A DNA stretch of 64,000 nt from JAJXXT01 sp963764465. Its GTDB lineage: Bacteria > Pseudomonadota > Alphaproteobacteria > Acetobacterales > Acetobacteraceae. The notes beneath the pieces were generated by a model, which saw only the letters and a list, made by a program, of their open reading frames with translations, ran no database searches and had not been told where the DNA came from. Position 1 is the first letter of the stretch, and every line of letters begins with the position of its first letter. Positions 28,524 through 37,091 of this stretch are shown in pieces. The stretch is taken from the NCBI GenBank assembly GCA_963764465.1, contig CAVXSO010000001.1, positions 124,001 to 188,000 of the forward strand, in the 5' to 3' direction. The translations under genes were made by a program, and so were the position numbers.

Positions 28524-29113
28524 GCGGGAGTGTCCTCGTCTGCGTCGTCCGCCTTGCTGCCGGACGGCGGGTTCTGGTCGCGCGTGCCGGCGCGGCGGCG
28601 GAACGCGTCGAGCGAGACCACCTGCGACGCGCCGTCCTCCCGCCCGGCGGGGGCGGGCAGGGGCGGCGCGGGCGTTTCCTCCGCGGGCTTCTCCGCGGGC
28701 TGCTCCGCGGCCTCGCCGGCATCGTCCGCCTCATCGGCTTCGAATTGCAGCATGAAACGGATGGCGGGATCAGCGAACTGCGTGACGGCGGCAAGCGGGA
28801 TCGTAAGCTTCGCCGGCACGCCACCGAACGTGAGCCCAACCTGGATCAGCCCCGCCGCGGCGTCGTAGGCCAGCCCATGGAACTGGTGCTGCAGCACGAT
28901 CGTCATCTCGCGCGGATACTGCGCGCGCAGCCGCTCGGGCAGCATCGCCCGCGGATGGTCGGTGCGGAACGTTATGTAGAAATGGTGCTCGCCCGGCAGC
29001 CCCTCGCGGGCGACGTGCTCGACCGCCTTCGCGACCACCTGGCGTAGCGCGTCGCGCGTCCAGGCCGCGTAAGGCAGCTGGCTCTCGGGCGGGTCGGGCG
29101 GTTCGTCTTCCAT
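28520..29113 (-). CDS. sspB: SspB-family ClpXP protease adaptor
   Basis: A 197-aa protein with the SspB fold region (about residues 12-125, including HHFYITFRTDHP and PREMTIVLQHQF), an acidic Ala/Glu/Pro-rich linker (about 125-160), and the alphaproteobacterial C-terminal motif VVSLDAFRRR, which would dock on the ClpX zinc domain. SspB binds ssrA-tagged proteins and hands them to ClpXP. Coupled to fumA by ATGA. Strikingly, the tmRNA gene that makes the tag lies only about 0.6 kb upstream on the same strand. Confidence 0.92.
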   Translation of the reverse strand: MEDEPPDPPESQLPYAAWTRDALRQVVAKAVEHVAREGLPGEHHFYITFRTDHPRAMLPERLRAQYPREMTIVLQHQFHGLAYDAAAGLIQVGLTFGGVPAKLTIPLAAVTQFADPAIRFMLQFEADEADDAGEAAEQPAEKPAEETPAPPLPAPAGREDGASQVVSLDAFRRRAGTRDQNPPSGSKADDADEDTPA

Positions 29114-29130
29114 CGCGCCCTGTTAGCTTG

Positions 29131-29709
29131 TCAGGGTTTCCGGGCCAAGCGGGCGGCCGTGCGGGCTCCCGCGGGAACGGCAAGCCATGGCGGCCGCGTC
29201 GCGCGGACCCGCTTCTGCACGGGGCAAGCCTCTGCGTGCGCCCCAGGCAGGTACCCGAGCGACATCAGGAATTCGCCCACGATCTCGCCACCGGTAAAAA
29301 GGAAGGTCTTGCGGAACAACTTCACCCAATCAGGCTTCTCGCGCGGGTGATGCGCGTCGAGCCAGGCGGCGAACCCGCCATGGCTCGCGCGCATGGCCTG
29401 GACGCGCCGCGCGTTTTCGAGGATCGCCAGAACCTTGAGCCGGTTGCGAATGATGCGCGCATCGCCGAGCAGCCTCGCCTCGTCCCTCGCACCCCAGGCG
29501 GCCACCTTGTCCACGTCGTAGCCCGCGAACGCCTCGCGCATGCCGTCGCGGCGCTTGAGAATCGTCTCCCAGGACAGCCCGGCCTGCATGATCTCGAGCA
29601 CCAGCCGCTCGAAAAGCACATGCTCCTCGCGTGCCGGAAACCCGTACTCCGTCGCGTGGTAGGCATGATGCACCGGATGCCCCGGCGCGATGGCGCAATA
29701 CGTGCTCAT
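29131..29709 (-). CDS. tag: DNA-3-methyladenine glycosylase I family protein
   Basis: A 192-aa base-excision-repair glycosylase of the TagI type, which removes 3-methyladenine. It begins MSTYCAIAPGHPVHHAYH and contains EHVLFERLVLEIMQAGLSW with the family's glutamate and GLSW block. The zinc-snap residues are visible: Cys5 and an early histidine at the N terminus, and HAEAC at the C-terminal end (HxxxC). The substitution of the usual WC..DP.Y start by YCAIAPGH is a minor variant. ATG 29709 begins within about 25 bp of the tmRNA 3' region. It precedes sspB. Confidence 0.88.
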   Translation of the reverse strand: MSTYCAIAPGHPVHHAYHATEYGFPAREEHVLFERLVLEIMQAGLSWETILKRRDGMREAFAGYDVDKVAAWGARDEARLLGDARIIRNRLKVLAILENARRVQAMRASHGGFAAWLDAHHPREKPDWVKLFRKTFLFTGGEIVGEFLMSLGYLPGAHAEACPVQKRVRATRPPWLAVPAGARTAARLARKP

Positions 29710-29734
29710 GAACGCGACTCGTGCCACGCCCGGA

Positions 29735-30030
29735 GGCTTGATGCGAGTGGGGGGCTTCTGTTGCCCGGTGCCCCCCGGACCGCGCTTACCTATTGTTAGG
29801 CAGCGAGCGCCATTGCGTTGTTGTCGTTGGCACTTGTGATACGGCCCGATGACGGCGGAACCATGCCGGGCAAAAGGTGGGTCTTTACCACGCGTGTCGA
29901 GCCTGTTTCGCCCCCTCAGACCCCTCCGGACCGCGGCCCGGAGATTGGTGGAGGCGCCGGGTACCGCCCCCGGGTCCACAACGCTTATTCCACACACCGT
30001 TTATCGCCATAGCCGGCAAGCCGGCAGACG
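29735..30030 (-). ncRNA. ssrA: Two-piece (circularly permuted) tmRNA
   Basis: Rescues stalled ribosomes and tags the nascent chain for proteolysis. On the minus strand the acceptor piece comes first and ends in CGCCTCC-ACCA (29956-29946). A 30-nt spacer follows, then the coding piece starts GGGGGCGAAACAGGCTCGAC at 29915. The 7-bp acceptor stem forms between GGGGGCG and CGCCTCC with a G3-U wobble pair, the alanine identity element. The tag frame GCC...TAA (29831-29796) encodes ANDNNAMALAA, closely matching known ssrA tags. The T-arm stem CCGGG/CCCGG is present, but its 7-nt loop reads GGCGGTA instead of a TTCRA-type loop. Outer ends are estimated. Confidence 0.93.
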
Positions 30031-30070
30031 GAATATAGGCGTGCGGCAGGCGCGTTGAAAGGGTGCGGTC

Positions 30071-31033
30071 ATGGAAAGAAGCGGAGGATCGGGGGCGGGG
30101 CTCACGGAGGAGCAACTCGCCCAGATCGCAGAGGCGCGCGAGGCGAGCCATGCCACCCGCCGCGCCACCGTGCCGGCGCTGGAGGCGATGCTGCACAGCC
30201 CCGTCCGGGTGCTGGACCACGGCTTCCTCCGCGCCATCGATTACATGGGCGACGACGATGCCATTGTTCAGGCCGCCCGCGTCTCCTACGGCCGCGGCAC
30301 TCGCCGCGTCTCGGAGGATGCCGGCCTGATCCGCTACCTGATGCGCCACCGCCATTCCACGCCGTTCGAGATGTGCGAGATCAAGTTCCACGTGAAGCTG
30401 CCGATCTTCGTTGCGCGGCAGTGGATCCGCCACCGCACCGCCAACGTGAACGAGTATTCCGCCCGCTATTCCATCCTCGACCGCGAGTTCTACATCCCCG
30501 CCCCGGAGCATCTCGCCGCCCAGTCCCAGACCAACCGACAGGGTCGCGGTGCCGTCCTCAGCGGGGAAGAGGCCGAGGACGTGCTGCGCGTCCTGCGTGA
30601 GGACGCGACGCGCAACTACGACCATTACGCTGCGATGCTGAACGAGGACGAGGCAGGCAACCAGGTCGACCCCGCGCGCGGGGGCCTGGCGCGGGAGCTC
30701 GCGCGCATGAACCTCACGCTCAATACCTATACGCAATGGTATTGGAAGACGGACCTGCACAACCTCATGCATTTCCTCTCGCTGCGCGCGGACGCGCATG
30801 CGCAGTACGAGATCCGCGCCTATGCGGAGGCAATGATGGCATGCCTCGATGCCTGGGTGCCGCTCACCGCCGCTGCCTTCCGCGACTACCGGCTCGGCGC
30901 CTTCGCCTTCTCCGCTGCCATGCTCGCCATCCTGCGCCGCATGCTCGCCGGCGAGGCGGTGGCGCAGAAGGGATCAGGCCTGTCCAAGCGCGAGTGGGAG
31001 GAAATGATGACGGTCCTGCAACGGCCACTGTGA
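30071..31033 (+). CDS. thyX: FAD-dependent thymidylate synthase ThyX
   Basis: Flavin-dependent synthesis of dTMP from dUMP, replacing ThyA. The 320-aa product has the ThyX signature region RHRTANVNEYSARY (about residues 122-135), preceded by RHRHSTPFEMCEIKFHV, and NLMHFLSLR with the second conserved arginine further on. ATG 30071 gives an N-terminal extension of about 40 aa before the core, as in other alphaproteobacterial members. It is divergent from the tmRNA gene and followed after 10 bp by a ribokinase gene. Confidence 0.95.
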   Translation: MERSGGSGAGLTEEQLAQIAEAREASHATRRATVPALEAMLHSPVRVLDHGFLRAIDYMGDDDAIVQAARVSYGRGTRRVSEDAGLIRYLMRHRHSTPFEMCEIKFHVKLPIFVARQWIRHRTANVNEYSARYSILDREFYIPAPEHLAAQSQTNRQGRGAVLSGEEAEDVLRVLREDATRNYDHYAAMLNEDEAGNQVDPARGGLARELARMNLTLNTYTQWYWKTDLHNLMHFLSLRADAHAQYEIRAYAEAMMACLDAWVPLTAAAFRDYRLGAFAFSAAMLAILRRMLAGEAVAQKGSGLSKREWEEMMTVLQRPL

Positions 31034-31043
31034 AGCCGCCGCG

Positions 31044-31916
31044 ATGATCCTCGTCTTCGGTTCCATCAACCTCGATCTCGTGCTGTCCGTCCCCGCGCTG
31101 CCCGCGCCGGGCGAGACCGTGCTCGGCCCCGGCTTTTCGATGCAGCCGGGAGGGAAGGGCGCCAATCAGGCGCTCGCCGCCTCGCGCGATGGTGCCCGCG
31201 TGCTGCTCGCGGGCTCGGTCGGCCGCGACGCCTTTGCCCCGCTGGCTCTCGCCCTGCTGCGCGAGGCGGGCGTGGATCTCTCGCGCGTCGCCGAAACCGC
31301 CTCGCCCACCGGCATCGCCACCATCGCCGTCGATCCCGACGGGCGCAACCTGATCGTCGTCGCCAGCGGCGCCAACGCGCGGACCGCCGCCGCGCAGGTC
31401 GAGGATTCCCTGCTCACACCGCAGACGACGCTGCTCCTTCAGCGCGAGGTCGCTCCCGTGGAATCCGCCCTGCTGGCGTTGCGGGCGAAGCAGCGCGGCT
31501 GCCGCGTCGTGCTCAACAGCGCGCCCGCGGGCCCGTTCCCCGAGGAAGCGCTCGCCGCCCTTGACGTGCTCATCGCCAACGAGCTGGAGGCCGAGGCGCT
31601 GGGTGCCCGAACTGCCGCGGAACTCGCCGCGCGCCACCGCTTCGCCGCCATCGTCACGCGCGGCGGCGAGGGCGTGGAGGTCGCCTCCGGCCACGAAACC
31701 TTCTGCTTGCCCGCGCATGAAGTCGCGGTGCGCGACACAACGGCGGCGGGCGATACCTTCACGGGCGTGCTCGCGGCGGCCCTCGACCGCGGCCTGGCCC
31801 TGCGCGATGCAACCGCCCGTGCCAACGCCGCTGCGGCCCTCACCTGCACGCGCGTGGGTTCGCAACAGAGCATCCCGCTGGCCGCCGAGACCGACGCGCT
31901 GCTCGCGGGGGCCTGA
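31044..31916 (+). CDS. rbsK: Ribokinase (PfkB family)
   Basis: Phosphorylates ribose to ribose-5-phosphate. The 290-aa product starts FGSINLDLV and contains the N-terminal sugar signature GGKGANQALAA, GANA, NELEAE and the C-terminal PfkB motif DTTAAGDTFTGVLA, where the aspartate in AGDTF is the catalytic base. It lies 10 bp after thyX and is likely co-transcribed. No rbs transport genes are adjacent; a sugar-type ABC system occurs at 49-52 kb. Other pentose or nucleoside-kinase specificity is possible. Confidence 0.9.
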   Translation: MILVFGSINLDLVLSVPALPAPGETVLGPGFSMQPGGKGANQALAASRDGARVLLAGSVGRDAFAPLALALLREAGVDLSRVAETASPTGIATIAVDPDGRNLIVVASGANARTAAAQVEDSLLTPQTTLLLQREVAPVESALLALRAKQRGCRVVLNSAPAGPFPEEALAALDVLIANELEAEALGARTAAELAARHRFAAIVTRGGEGVEVASGHETFCLPAHEVAVRDTTAAGDTFTGVLAAALDRGLALRDATARANAAAALTCTRVGSQQSIPLAAETDALLAGA

Positions 31917-32174
31917 ACCGCGCCCCCAGCCAAGGGGCTGCCGCACCAAGAGAACTCCGCCGCGGTTGCGGGCGGCGCTCCGGTCGGGCTACGCCTCGCT
32001 CGCGTAATGACCGCATTGGCAAGGCATGCCGATGAACCGGCAGAGAGTCCATCCGCCGGACGAGGAGCGCCGTTCGGACGAGGCCCGCCACATGAAGCTA
32101 GCGGTTGCCTGGCTCTGGGGTGTTCCATCGTCAGCGCGTCAGGCAGTCCCGACGAATCAGGCAGGGAGGCGATC

Positions 32175-32888
32175 ATGGATGAAACGCAAACGCAAATCGG
32201 CTGGCTGGCACACACGCGCACCGCGTGCCGGCGTTTCGAGGACCCGGTGCTTTCGCTTCTGCTGCTGGCGGAACTCGCGCTCATCTTCATTATGGAGCCC
32301 CTTGCTGCGGAAGGCTTCGGCATTCCGGAAGTGGTGACAATGCTGCTCGTCGCGGTCCTGATCCTCGTGCTGGCGCTGGCGTCGCGCCAGCGTTGGGTGC
32401 TGGTCATCGCCACCGCTGCCGGTCTCGTCAGGCTGCTGGGCGGGCTGGCGGAACACTTATGGTCCACGTCCGTGACGAAGCAGGCGAACGCGGTCAGCGC
32501 CGTGCTGGGGCTGGTGGCTCTCATGTGGATGGTCGCTGGCGTCGTGTTCGGCCCCGGTCGCGTCACTCCGCACCGCGTGCGGGGCGCCGTCCTGCTCTAT
32601 CTGACGATCGCTCTCATCTTCGCCTGGATTTACCGACTGATCGACGAGATCGTTCCGGGTGCAATTCCCGCTCTTGGCGCCCGGCACGGTACGCTCGGTG
32701 CGTTGAGCACCTTCGTGTATTACAGCCTGACGGTCCTCACCACGGTCGGTTTCGGTGACATCACCCCGGTCGATGCCTTCGCCCGCAACCTGACGATGTT
32801 CGAGGCGCTGCTGGGGCAGCTTTATCCTACCATCATCCTCGCGCAAATCCTGACCCTCTACGCGGAGGACCGCAAGCAACAGGAGTGA
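32175..32888 (+). CDS. Potassium channel family protein
   Basis: A 237-aa inner-membrane protein with about five or six hydrophobic segments (roughly 25-43, 52-69, 74-90, 105-125, 138-157 and 205-225). The K+ selectivity filter TVGFGD is at residues 190-195 between the last two helices, the layout of ion-trans-2 family channels. No RCK/TrkA regulatory domain or voltage-sensor arginine ladder is seen. ATG 32175 has GGGAGG upstream. It stands alone after the ribokinase, with 258 bp between that hold no convincing gene. Confidence 0.87.
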   Translation: MDETQTQIGWLAHTRTACRRFEDPVLSLLLLAELALIFIMEPLAAEGFGIPEVVTMLLVAVLILVLALASRQRWVLVIATAAGLVRLLGGLAEHLWSTSVTKQANAVSAVLGLVALMWMVAGVVFGPGRVTPHRVRGAVLLYLTIALIFAWIYRLIDEIVPGAIPALGARHGTLGALSTFVYYSLTVLTTVGFGDITPVDAFARNLTMFEALLGQLYPTIILAQILTLYAEDRKQQE

Positions 32889-33087
32889 CTGGGCAAAAAG
32901 TAGCGACGGGACGAAACGAGCGACAGGGGCGAGCGGGGTCGTGCACGCGCGCCGCGTCGCTGCCGCCAGGATGCCCGGTGCCACCGCCAATGCCGGCGGC
33001 TTCATGTCGATTCCGGCACAAATACGCCATCGAACCGCGCCGCCGCGGCCCGCTTGCCGGGATCGATGGCAAACACAGCCGGCGGCC

Positions 33088-33468
33088 TCAGCCGGTCGCG
33101 CGGCGGAAATCGAATCCCTTCGAGGGCGATTGCAGCAGCAGGAACCGAGCCGGCGCGGCGGCGGAGGGGTTGTGCAGCGAGTGCCTCACGCCCGGCGGCA
33201 CCAGGTTCACGCCCTGTGCCCGCAGCCGCACCGTGCGCGCTGCCCCGCCCTCGTCGATGCTGACCTCGATCTCGCCTTCCAGCACCACCGCGATGTCCCA
33301 GCTCGCAGTGTGCCGGTGCGCCGGGATGCTGCCGCCGGGATCGAGCACGTAGATGCCGGCCTGGACCTCGTCGGTGCGATGGATCGCCGCGTAATGGGCG
33401 CCCTCGTGCCGGTCGGCATAGGTGAGTGTGGCCGGGTCCTCGATCGTGAGCGGCTGCGGTTGCGGCAT
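33088..33468 (-). CDS. Cupin-domain protein
   Basis: A 126-aa single cupin. The two conserved motifs are visible: GGSIPAHRHTASWDIAVVLEG (metal-binding histidines in AHRH with the following glutamate) and GVNLVPPGVRHSLHNPS. Such small cupins can be isomerases, dioxygenases or sugar/metabolite-binding sensors; no specific role is apparent. ATG 33468 is chosen from a GAGG upstream. It is 39 bp downstream of apbC on the same strand and may be in its operon. Confidence 0.85.
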   Translation of the reverse strand: MPQPQPLTIEDPATLTYADRHEGAHYAAIHRTDEVQAGIYVLDPGGSIPAHRHTASWDIAVVLEGEIEVSIDEGGAARTVRLRAQGVNLVPPGVRHSLHNPSAAAPARFLLLQSPSKGFDFRRATG

Positions 33469-33507
33469 GGGCGCACCTCGTTCGACGCCCGCTTTTAGCA
33501 CGCCGCG

Positions 33508-34629
33508 CTATTCGATCACGATCTTCGGCCCCGCCGGCGCGCCGGCGAGCTTCGCCGCCAGCCGTGCCGCGATCGCGGCATAGGCGCGTGCCGCCTCGCT
33601 TTCCGGGGCATGGGCGGCCACCGGCGTTCCCGCGTCCGACAGCGCGCGCACTTCGGCCAGCAGCGGCACCTCGCCGAGGAACTCGATACCCAGCCGCTTC
33701 GCCTCCGCCATCGCCCCGCCATGGCCGAAGATCTCGGTGCGGTGCCCGCAATTGGGGCAGCAGAAATAGCTCATGTTCTCGATGAGCCCGAGAACCGGCA
33801 CGTTGGTACGCTCGAACATGCGCACGCCGCGCCGCGCATCGAGCAGCGCCACGTCCTGCGGCGTCGAGACGATCACGGCACCCGCCAGCTTGACCCGCTG
33901 CGCCATGGTGAGCTGCGCGTCCCCGGTGCCGGGTGGCATGTCGACGATCATCACGTCGAGCGGCCCCCACGCCACCTGGCCCATCAACTGCTCCAGCGCG
34001 CCCATCACCATGGGGCCGCGCCAGATCATCGGTGTTTCATCGTCGACCAGCAGGCCAATGGACATCGCCTTCAGCCCCCACACCTCGATCGGCAGCAGCT
34101 TGCCGCCTACCGTCTCCGGCTTGCCGCTGATACCCAGCATGCGCGGCAGGCTCGGCCCGTAGATATCCGCGTCCAGCAGCCCGACCTCGAGCCCCTGCCG
34201 TGCCAGCGACACGGCGAGGTTGACCGCGACGGTGGACTTGCCGACGCCGCCCTTGCCGGAGGCCACGGCGACGACGGCACGCGTATCGGCCAGCAGCGTG
34301 CGCTGTGGTGCCTGGGAATGCGCGGCATGGCCTCGGCCGCCGTGCGCTGGCGCCGGCTGTGGCGACGAATGCGCCGTCAGCACCACCGTCGCGTTGGTGA
34401 CGCCGGGCTCGCGGGCCAGCAACGCCTCCGCCTCGCGCCGCAGCGCCTCCATGCGTGGCGCCTCCTCGCGCGTGGTGCGCAGCGCGGCCTGCACCAGCCC
34501 GCCACGGATATCGAGCGAGTCAATCCGCCCGGCGGTGACGATGTCCTGCCCGGTGGCGGGATCGCGCAGGCGCGCCAGGGCGGCGCGCAACGTCTGGGCG
34601 GTGAGGCCCTGTTCGGTGGGGTGGGCCAT
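33508..34629 (-). CDS. apbC: Iron-sulfur cluster carrier ATPase ApbC/Mrp
   Basis: Cytoplasmic P-loop scaffold that delivers Fe-S clusters. The 373-aa product has an N-terminal MIP18/DUF59-like domain (about 1-90), a His/Ala/Pro-rich linker, the deviant Walker A motif SGKGGVGKST (about residues 124-133), LLDADIYGPS, DMPPGTGD and the cluster-binding CPNC motif near residue 295. ATG 34629 matches the family start; the longer open frame is upstream shadow. It diverges from hflK. Confidence 0.95.
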   Translation of the reverse strand: MAHPTEQGLTAQTLRAALARLRDPATGQDIVTAGRIDSLDIRGGLVQAALRTTREEAPRMEALRREAEALLAREPGVTNATVVLTAHSSPQPAPAHGGRGHAAHSQAPQRTLLADTRAVVAVASGKGGVGKSTVAVNLAVSLARQGLEVGLLDADIYGPSLPRMLGISGKPETVGGKLLPIEVWGLKAMSIGLLVDDETPMIWRGPMVMGALEQLMGQVAWGPLDVMIVDMPPGTGDAQLTMAQRVKLAGAVIVSTPQDVALLDARRGVRMFERTNVPVLGLIENMSYFCCPNCGHRTEIFGHGGAMAEAKRLGIEFLGEVPLLAEVRALSDAGTPVAAHAPESEAARAYAAIAARLAAKLAGAPAGPKIVIE

Positions 34630-34763
34630 GCTTGCAAAACCCCGTGCTTGCATTGGTGGTTGGTGGCGGCCATATCGCCGCGTGGACGTGGCGCTGGATG
34701 GCGTCGCGCGGAGGCGCGCGTTATGGCGTTCGCGGACGCGGGCGTTATGGCGCAGCATTCCGC

Positions 34764-34781
34764 CCGTGCCAACCGGCACGG
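34764..34781 (+). promoter_or_regulatory. Hairpin upstream of hflK
   Basis: CCGTGCC and GGCACGG form a perfect 7-bp stem with the loop AACC, 40 bp upstream of the hflK start in the apbC/hflK divergent gap. No T-tract follows, so it is not a standard terminator. An RNA or operator role is possible but untested. Confidence 0.4.
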
Positions 34782-34820
34782 TGCGAGCGGCCTTCGGGCC
34801 ATGAGGGGACGAAAGCCGGT

Positions 34821-36119
34821 ATGGCGTTTCACGTTTCGAGCAGCGGACCGGAATCGCGGCCGGAGGCGTTGGCTTCTGGCTCCTCGGGCGGCAATCCGTG
34901 GGGCACGCGTCCTGGCGGTGGGCCCGGCGGTAGCGGCCCGCAGCGCCCCAACGGTGGCTCGGGCGGGGGCCCGGGCGGCGGCCCGAACAGCCCGTGGGGG
35001 CAGGGGCCTGGTCCGGGTACTGACCTCGACGCACTGATCGCCTCGGTCCGGCGCTTCTTCGGCAACGGCCGCCCTCCGGGTGGCGGCATGGGCGGCGGCT
35101 CGGGTGGTGGACGCGGACCCGGTGGCGGCTCGGGCGGCGGCCGCTGGACCTGGCGCGGCCGTGGGTTCGGTGGGGCACGCGGCGCCGTGCTGCTTGGCGC
35201 CATCGTCATCGGCTTCTGGTTCGCCAGCGGCTTCTACCGCGTGCAGCCGGACGAGCAGGGCGTCGTGCTGCGCTTCGGCGCCTTCGAACGGACCGCGCCG
35301 CCGGGTCTCAACTACCACCTGCCCTGGCCGATCGAGACTGTGCAGCTGCCCCCGGTTACCCGCGTCGAGCGCGTCGAGATCGGCTACCGCTCGCCGCCGC
35401 CGGGCTCGGACGGCGTCGCGCCGCGCGACGTGCCGGTCGAAAGCCTGATGCTGACCGGCGACGAGAACATCATCGACCTGCAGCTCACCGTCTTCTGGCG
35501 CATCCGCAACGCCAAGGATTTCCTCTTCAACACCCGCAACCCGGCTCAGACCGTGAAGGCGGTCGCGGAGAGCGTGACCCGCGAGGTGATCGGCAGCACG
35601 CCGATCGAGCCGGCGCTCACCGACGCGCGGGCGCGCATCCAGATCGCGGTGCAGAACGGCGTGCAGGCAATCCTCGACCGCTATGGCACCGGCGTCGAGG
35701 TGACGCAGGTGACCCTGCAGAAGAGCGACCCGCCCGCCCAGGTGATCGAGAGCTTCCGCGACGTGCAGCGCGCGGCGGCGGACGCGCAGCGCACGGTCAA
35801 CGTGGCGCAGGGCTATGCCAACGACATCGTGCCGCGGGCGCGCGGCACGGCGGCCCAGATCGTCGCCGCGGCCGAGGCCGAGAAATCGGCCACCGAGGCG
35901 CGGGCGAGGGGTGAATCGCAGCGCTTCCTGTCGGTGCTCGCGGCCTACGACGCGGCCAAGGACATCACGCTGCGCCGGCTCTACATCGAGACCATGCAGG
36001 CAATCCTGAGCACGACGCCCACGACCGTGGTCGACGGCGCGGTGCGCGGCCTGCTGCCGATGCTGCCCCTCGGCGGCCCGCCGCCGGCGGCCGCCAGCAG
36101 CACGGGGAGCAAGCCATGA
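34821..36119 (+). CDS. hflK: FtsH protease modulator HflK
   Basis: Inner-membrane SPFH/prohibitin-family protein that with HflC surrounds and regulates the FtsH protease. The 432-aa product has a long Gly/Pro-rich cytoplasmic N terminus (about 1-115, many GGG runs), one membrane segment (about 120-138), the SPFH domain from FYRVQPDEQGVVLRFG, and a helical coiled-coil region rich in Ala/Glu (about 300-370). ATG 34821 gives the usual MAFH-type start. It overlaps hflC by ATGA. Confidence 0.94.
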   Translation: MAFHVSSSGPESRPEALASGSSGGNPWGTRPGGGPGGSGPQRPNGGSGGGPGGGPNSPWGQGPGPGTDLDALIASVRRFFGNGRPPGGGMGGGSGGGRGPGGGSGGGRWTWRGRGFGGARGAVLLGAIVIGFWFASGFYRVQPDEQGVVLRFGAFERTAPPGLNYHLPWPIETVQLPPVTRVERVEIGYRSPPPGSDGVAPRDVPVESLMLTGDENIIDLQLTVFWRIRNAKDFLFNTRNPAQTVKAVAESVTREVIGSTPIEPALTDARARIQIAVQNGVQAILDRYGTGVEVTQVTLQKSDPPAQVIESFRDVQRAAADAQRTVNVAQGYANDIVPRARGTAAQIVAAAEAEKSATEARARGESQRFLSVLAAYDAAKDITLRRLYIETMQAILSTTPTTVVDGAVRGLLPMLPLGGPPPAAASSTGSKP

Positions 36120-37003
36120 ACGGGCGTATCGTGGCGCTGTTCGGCGCTCTCTTCGTCGCGATCATCGTCGTCGCGAACACGTTCTTCACCGTGAACCAGA
36201 CCGAGCAGGTGCTGCTCACCCAGCTCGGCCAGCCGGTGCGCGTGATCACGGCGCCGGGCCTGCACATGAAAATCCCCTTCGTGCAGACCGCGATCCCGTT
36301 CGACCGCCGCCTCCTCGACTACGATACGCCGCCCGAGGAGGCGATCCTGGGCGACCAGCGCCGCCTGATCGTCGATGCCTTCGCTCGCTTCCGCATCACC
36401 GATCCCCTGAAATACTACCAGACGGTGGGGCCGACGGAGCAGGGCATCCGTGCGCGCTTCGACAGCATCCTGTCCTCCGCGATGCGCAGCGTGCTGGGCA
36501 ACGAGCAATTGCTCGACGTGCTGTCGTCGCAGCGCACGCGCATCATGGGCGCGATCCAGCAGCAGGTGAACCGCGAGATGAAGGATTTCGGCGTCACCGT
36601 GCTCGACGTGCGCATCCGCCGCGCCGACCTGCCGCCGGAGAACACCCAGGCGGTGCTGGAGCGCATGAAGTCCGAGCGCCAGCGCGTCGCCGCCCAGGTG
36701 CGCGCGCAGGGCGCCGAGCAGGCCGCGAAGGTCCGTGCCAACGCCGATCGCGAGCGCACGGTGCTGCTCGCTGAGGCCACGGCGACGGCGGAGGCGCTGC
36801 GCGGCGAGGGTGAGGCGGTGGCGACCAAGACCTACGCCGCGGCGTTCTCGAAGGATCCGCATTTCTTCGAGATCTGGCGTACGCTCGAGGCGTACCGGGC
36901 AGGCTTCGCCGCCGGGAAATCGCGCCTGGTCCTGAGTCCCGACAGCGGCTTCCTGTCGATGCTGAAGACGCCGCCGGCGCCGGATGCCGCCAACGCCAAG
37001 TAG
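36116..37003 (+). CDS. hflC: FtsH protease modulator HflC
   Basis: Partner of HflK. The 295-aa product has an N-terminal membrane segment (about 5-22), the SPFH domain (FFTVNQTEQVLLTQLG, PGLHMKIPFVQ), DVRIRRADLPPENTQAVLERM, and an Ala/Glu-rich helical region. It starts at ATG 36116 inside the hflK stop, so the pair is translationally coupled. It is followed after about 90 bp by degP on the same strand. Confidence 0.95.
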   Translation: MNGRIVALFGALFVAIIVVANTFFTVNQTEQVLLTQLGQPVRVITAPGLHMKIPFVQTAIPFDRRLLDYDTPPEEAILGDQRRLIVDAFARFRITDPLKYYQTVGPTEQGIRARFDSILSSAMRSVLGNEQLLDVLSSQRTRIMGAIQQQVNREMKDFGVTVLDVRIRRADLPPENTQAVLERMKSERQRVAAQVRAQGAEQAAKVRANADRERTVLLAEATATAEALRGEGEAVATKTYAAAFSKDPHFFEIWRTLEAYRAGFAAGKSRLVLSPDSGFLSMLKTPPAPDAANAK

Positions 37004-37091
37004 AGTGGTGCGCGGCATAGCGACGCGGCAAACCAAACCGCGCTAGGATGCGTACCAGGATCGCGGCCGGCGTGGCCGCGCGGAGGACATG

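Noticed and set aside
26865..28868. A 667-codon open frame antisense to the fumarase gene
   Set aside because: Shadow of fumA and sspB; low-complexity Arg/His/Val composition and no motif.
31917..32174. Gap between ribokinase and the K+ channel gene as a possible degraded gene or insertion element
   Set aside because: No transposase-like frame, terminal inverted repeats or target duplication could be found; only a weak 5-bp hairpin after rbsK.
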